From assembly GCA_944326465.1 (NCBI GenBank), contig CALVEB010000001.1, positions 1 through 64,000 on the forward strand: a stretch of 64,000 bases of DNA, in the 5' to 3' direction. The DNA is from Candidatus Gastranaerophilales bacterium (GTDB lineage Bacteria > Cyanobacteriota > Vampirovibrionia > Gastranaerophilales > Gastranaerophilaceae). Positions 60,314 through 64,000 of the stretch are shown here, one piece after another. The position numbers were made by a program, and so were the translations under genes. The notes beneath the pieces are model-generated. The model was not told the DNA's origin. It saw nothing but the letters and a program-made list of their open reading frames with translations, and searched no databases. The first letter of the stretch is position 1, and every line of letters starts with the position of its first letter.

Positions 60314-62867
60314 GATTATCGACCTTGTTCTTCAGATTATTATTACTTAATTTATTATTTTTTATAGCAGTATCATCCTGAAGTTTTGCGCGTCCGAAGA
60401 AGAATTGTGCGAGCACTGTTACTCCAAGTAAACCTGCCCCGAACCCGCCGAACATCTTCAGCCATTTATTGGTGTTATGAGTTTGCTTAGCAATTTTAGT
60501 CAGCCATTCATCCAGCGCAATACCGGATAATAAGAATCTTTGTTCTGATGTACTCTGGGTCTGCACTGTCGCAATATGTTCAGGTTTTATAAAGTAAAAC
60601 TCACCGCCAAGTATCTCAACAACATTTTTGCGATATTCCCTGAGAGTTTCCAGTAAGTTTTTAGGCTTTAATATTGCTTCTGTTTCTTGATGCATTCTAT
60701 CCCCATGCATAAGACTCATTTCATCCTGAAATATTCTGTAACTTTGCGGAATATCAACTTTATTACCTGCTTCTTTTCCAAAATAATTATAAATAGGCTT
60801 GCCATCAGCATCCAATTCAATATTACTCAGATCTTTAAAATCAGGATGAGGGTTTTTCGGGTCATAGAATTTTACTGCATAATCAGCAGAATGAGCCTGT
60901 ACAGATGTACGTTTTGCCATTTCAATGTAAGCTTCTTTATATTCTCTTGGAATATCAGAATTATATAATACTTCCGTATTTTCAAGTGTTGCAATACGTC
61001 TGTACAAATCAAGTGTTGAGATCAATCTGTACATTGCATACTTAACACCGTTCAATCGGTCACTTACAAAAGATTCCATGACATTTTTATAAGAGCCTTT
61101 TCCGCTGTTACGATTAAGACCTACAATTCGTGCAACTGTCTTTTTCATATTTAAATTTGTAAAATCTGTTGCGGAATCATTAAATGAGTTATTTAAATGA
61201 TTTTTAAAACTATTTATATCACTCTGTTTTATATTTGAGTCCAAACCGGAAACAGCATCAACAAGTTCTGTCATTACACGTGTATATTCTTCCTTGCTTG
61301 ATGCTATACGTTCAAAATTACTTCTGATAACATTATTCATCAATTCCCGATCATAACGCGCATTGTCTAATTCTTCTGGAGCAATACCCAGAATTTTAAC
61401 AAGTTTATTCGCGATTTTGTTATATTCAAAAGCAAGAGAAGAATCTGCGGCATGCGCAACTTTTTTATATGCATATTTATGCAGAACGGCAACTTTTGCA
61501 TTAAAGTTTGTGATAGCATTTGCAATAGATTTTACAGTATTCTGCATATTAACATCAAATGTTCTGGCAGGCACATGCTTTAATCCCTTCTTAATAGGGT
61601 CAGCTTCCATATCAACATTTGATACAAGGTCTTCGATAAAATCAGTGTTTAATTTTTGGTTTCCGCTTATATTATTATATTTCTCAACATTACTGATTAA
61701 TGCTTGACGAATTTTAGCAATAAGATCACGGTGTTCCTTTGCAGTATATGTTTTGTTGATATAGTTACCATTTTCAAAAATTTCGGATATCTGGGTTGAG
61801 GTTGGCACTATCTGCTTTATCAAATCCTCATCCATACTCTGCGAAAGCGTTGCGATGATCTTTTTATTGATATATTCTGGTATAGAATTATCAATAATAT
61901 ATTTGTCATTCTTCATTATTTGTTCTAAATCATAAGCAATTCCGTCAGCCAGAACAGGGTTCGCATTAGCTGTTAAGATTTCAGTAAGCTCTTTCTTAAC
62001 TGTTTCATTTAATGGTTTGTCTTTGTTGAACTGGATAAATGTTTCTATTTTATTGTTAATAGAATTATTTACAGCAGCTTCAACACTATCAGGAAAATCT
62101 TGCAGCATTTTTTCATTCATTTTATTATCATGTTTTGCAAGAATTTTTTCGACATAAGGAGTTGCGAAATTACAAATCAAGCCACTCATAACAGGTGTTG
62201 CAAATCCTGCTGTCATCATCCATAGAGTATTATTTTGAACATATTCCATTCTCATCTTTTCCTGAATGAAATCGCGGCGGTTTGGCAGGTCTTTTGGAAC
62301 CCGCTGCCAATCACCTATTTTATCGATCTTTTTGTCTGAAAAAAGGTCAAACGGCAGGAATTGCGTGTCTAATGAGAACGGCTTTTTACGTCCTTCTGAA
62401 TCTTCGTAAGCCTGTCTTGTGTTAATACCGTGTATTAATTTTGCAGGAAGCTGAATAGCTATCTTAGGCCATAAAGCCATAGACGCAAAAAATGAAGCAA
62501 ATCCCACAAATTCCATTGCTTTTGTTAAAGGAGTAGATTTCTTTGCAGCAAGATAAGCAGCGATTGCAAGCCCGCCAAGTTTCATACCTACATCATTGAG
62601 TTTTCCTAATTCATGGTCATTAGCCTTACCGGAAATACCGTCTTTTAAAGATTTAACCTCATAAGCCCAGTCTTTTACCATTTCTGCAGGCGCATTGAAT
62701 ATACTGCCATTAACAAGCTTTGCAGTAGGCGGTAAAGGTTTTATAAATGTTCTGTTATAAAGATTTTCATGAACACTAAACGCCGGTCTGTCTTTATCCG
62801 GTGCTTGATAAGCCCCCATTGACACGTTATTATTTACTATGTAGTTTTGAATTAGATTTGTACGCAT
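60306..62867 (-). CDS. Large membrane-associated protein of unknown family
   Basis: 853 residues; no family recognised. N-terminal basic/Asn-rich stretch, hydrophobic segments at about 95-140 (GGLAIAAYLAAKK, FASFFASMALW) and 215-235, a long helical charged middle part (240-800), and a C-terminal span (about 810-835, FGGFGAGLLGVTVLAQFFFG). It starts 1 base after the stop of the gene at 62869 and overlaps the amylase gene, so the three are one operon. A structural or scaffold role for the amylase at the membrane is speculation. Confidence 0.75.
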   Translation of the reverse strand: MRTNLIQNYIVNNNVSMGAYQAPDKDRPAFSVHENLYNRTFIKPLPPTAKLVNGSIFNAPAEMVKDWAYEVKSLKDGISGKANDHELGKLNDVGMKLGGLAIAAYLAAKKSTPLTKAMEFVGFASFFASMALWPKIAIQLPAKLIHGINTRQAYEDSEGRKKPFSLDTQFLPFDLFSDKKIDKIGDWQRVPKDLPNRRDFIQEKMRMEYVQNNTLWMMTAGFATPVMSGLICNFATPYVEKILAKHDNKMNEKMLQDFPDSVEAAVNNSINNKIETFIQFNKDKPLNETVKKELTEILTANANPVLADGIAYDLEQIMKNDKYIIDNSIPEYINKKIIATLSQSMDEDLIKQIVPTSTQISEIFENGNYINKTYTAKEHRDLIAKIRQALISNVEKYNNISGNQKLNTDFIEDLVSNVDMEADPIKKGLKHVPARTFDVNMQNTVKSIANAITNFNAKVAVLHKYAYKKVAHAADSSLAFEYNKIANKLVKILGIAPEELDNARYDRELMNNVIRSNFERIASSKEEYTRVMTELVDAVSGLDSNIKQSDINSFKNHLNNSFNDSATDFTNLNMKKTVARIVGLNRNSGKGSYKNVMESFVSDRLNGVKYAMYRLISTLDLYRRIATLENTEVLYNSDIPREYKEAYIEMAKRTSVQAHSADYAVKFYDPKNPHPDFKDLSNIELDADGKPIYNYFGKEAGNKVDIPQSYRIFQDEMSLMHGDRMHQETEAILKPKNLLETLREYRKNVVEILGGEFYFIKPEHIATVQTQSTSEQRFLLSGIALDEWLTKIAKQTHNTNKWLKMFGGFGAGLLGVTVLAQFFFGRAKLQDDTAIKNNKLSNNNLKNKVDNHA

Positions 62868-62868
62868 A

Positions 62869-63930
62869 TTAGTTCACCACATACTTTTCTTTATTGTCTA
62901 TAACGTCACCCGCACTTAATTTAGAAGGTTTGCCGGAGATACTCATTACATTTATAACTCCGAGCACTGATGAGGCAATTGCAGCACCCAGCAAAATTTT
63001 GCCGGCATGTTTTTGCAATCCGCGGCCTTCGCCATGATAAAACGCTTTTGCACTATCCACAAGACTGTCTTTAAATGCAATTGCTGATTTCGTAATTTTT
63101 GCCTTATCCCAGAATTTAAAACTCATTACTTTGAAAAAGTTTTCCCATGGTTCCTGAAAAGCAAGCGCTACACCTGTTGCAGCCCAGAGATATGTTGATA
63201 AATTTGTTGCTGTTTTCGCTTTAATTAATATTTCTTTTATCAAAGGTTTAACTTCTTGATCGGAATCATTCAGATTTGAACCTAATCCGAGTTTTTTGCC
63301 AACTTTATCAAAGTATTCATTCCGCGGCTTTCCGTTATCTTCGTTGTACAGCATCTGCCAGTAAGGGAAATCAACACTTTCAAAAACTTTATGGTATTCA
63401 ATACTGGTTATATCAGAATCATTAGGATATTCAGGATGCTCATTTACGAATTTTGCATAAGGTATATTCAAATCAACCCCTGTCATGGTTTTTACAGGCA
63501 TGGAGATAAATGATTTTGATATTTGTTTAGCTATACCGTAGAAAAGAACACCTAATGCCATTTTACGGCCTATAGGACCTGCTTTTGATTTTGAGAATAC
63601 GTCGAAATGTTTATTCGCAGAATTAAATACTGACATTAACATTAAACTACCGACAATATACGGAACAGAACCCATAGTCAAAAATTCATAAAAATTTGAA
63701 TTACGGCTGCCTTTTATACCCTTGGCAGGATATAATGTCAAAGCATTTGTAAATTTATCAAATCCGATACGAGTTCTGGTTAAAAAGTTGTTTTTTAACA
63801 GAGTATCTTCAGAATAAGGAAGCTCCTTAGCTTTCTCTTTATTTTCTTCAGTTGTTTTTTCCGGCACCTGCGTTTTAGAGTTTTTGCCGGCAAAATAAAC
63901 ATTTTTAGCGCTATTTATCGGTAATATCAT
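62869..63930 (-). CDS. Multi-span membrane protein of unknown family
   Basis: 353 residues. Short polar N-terminus with NVYFAGKNSK, then hydrophobic segments at about 85-110 (MGSVPYIVGSLMLMSVF), 125-145, 245-262 (LWAATGVALAFQEPW) and 310-330 (GKILLGAAIASSVLGVINVM). First gene of the operon with the 853-residue protein and the amylase. The ATG at 63930 is chosen because GGAG lies 5 bases ahead; a longer frame to 63945 has none. The remaining 70 bases to the window edge show no feature. Confidence 0.75.
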   Translation of the reverse strand: MILPINSAKNVYFAGKNSKTQVPEKTTEENKEKAKELPYSEDTLLKNNFLTRTRIGFDKFTNALTLYPAKGIKGSRNSNFYEFLTMGSVPYIVGSLMLMSVFNSANKHFDVFSKSKAGPIGRKMALGVLFYGIAKQISKSFISMPVKTMTGVDLNIPYAKFVNEHPEYPNDSDITSIEYHKVFESVDFPYWQMLYNEDNGKPRNEYFDKVGKKLGLGSNLNDSDQEVKPLIKEILIKAKTATNLSTYLWAATGVALAFQEPWENFFKVMSFKFWDKAKITKSAIAFKDSLVDSAKAFYHGEGRGLQKHAGKILLGAAIASSVLGVINVMSISGKPSKLSAGDVIDNKEKYVVN

Positions 63931-64000
63931 CTTTACTCCGTACACACTTTAATTCTATAGTTATAAGCCCTGTGAATATTTTTTTTTGCCAGAGCGAAAA

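Noticed and set aside
1-64000. CRISPR array
   Set aside because: The repeats seen are octamers, REP palindromes and promoter boxes; none shows 25-37 base direct repeats with unique spacers, and no cas gene is present.
1-64000. Reverse transcriptase or template repeat for the candidate variable region
   Set aside because: No coding region in the window carries reverse-transcriptase motifs and no second copy of 4579-4698 was found by eye; a template elsewhere is possible.

Overview
The window is AT-rich, densely coded bacterial DNA using the standard code. The two prepilins with an FTLAEVLITL-type signal, a CHASE2 adenylate cyclase, CsaB, cyanobacteria-like housekeeping proteins and many proteins of no recognisable family suggest a non-photosynthetic relative of Cyanobacteria, most likely the gut lineage Gastranaerophilales (Melainabacteria/Vampirovibrionia). 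This placement is inference from gene style; no 16S rRNA gene is present.

Layout. 1-420: the tail of a REP-associated transposase and repeats, then a ribosomal block rpsE-rpmD-rplO-secY (423-3198) cut off from the rest of the usual spc operon. 3379-4875: a first cassette of a divergent XRE regulator and a prepilin with a lectin-like C-terminus. 4970-15249: a HEAT-like small protein, a large membrane protein, a patatin lipase, tRNA-Leu, then csaB/kdgK/eda (minus) and adenylate cyclase/recG (plus). 15250-18705: three surface-type genes of unknown family that share one strictly spaced promoter region. 18790-34300: rpiB, rsfS, a TPR protein, a phosphodiester glycosidase with a long structured leader, a two-component pair, adenine deaminase, aspS, a predicted zinc metalloprotease. 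34308-38290: ribF and a second XRE/prepilin cassette followed by a toxin-antitoxin pair and a transposase, all separated by copies of one REP palindrome. 38369-53759: a GH38 alpha-mannosidase, the cell-wall/division run murC-murB-ddl-ftsQ-nadE, tRNA-Val, a primary-type sigma factor, envelope glycosylation genes, a phospholipase-D-type nuclease, and an rluD/lspA operon. 53760-55730: palindromic coding elements in and behind a glycine-zipper protein. 55983-63930: leuS and an operon of a GH13 amylase with two large membrane proteins.

Most unusual points: (1) the first prepilin ends in a 120-base segment at 60% GC (the 120 bases before it are 37%) with no A at any third codon position, resembling the variable region of a diversity-generating retroelement target, although no reverse transcriptase lies in the window; (2) the second prepilin carries a 63-codon in-frame insert built of genomic repeats that duplicates its AFTLAE motif; (3) a REP palindrome lies inside the coding sequence of the REP-associated transposase itself; (4) a 57-base palindrome (19 codons) occurs in frame within a gene at 54318-55730 and again in relic coding DNA beside it, with compensating stem changes; (5) three genes share promoter boxes with identical spacing.
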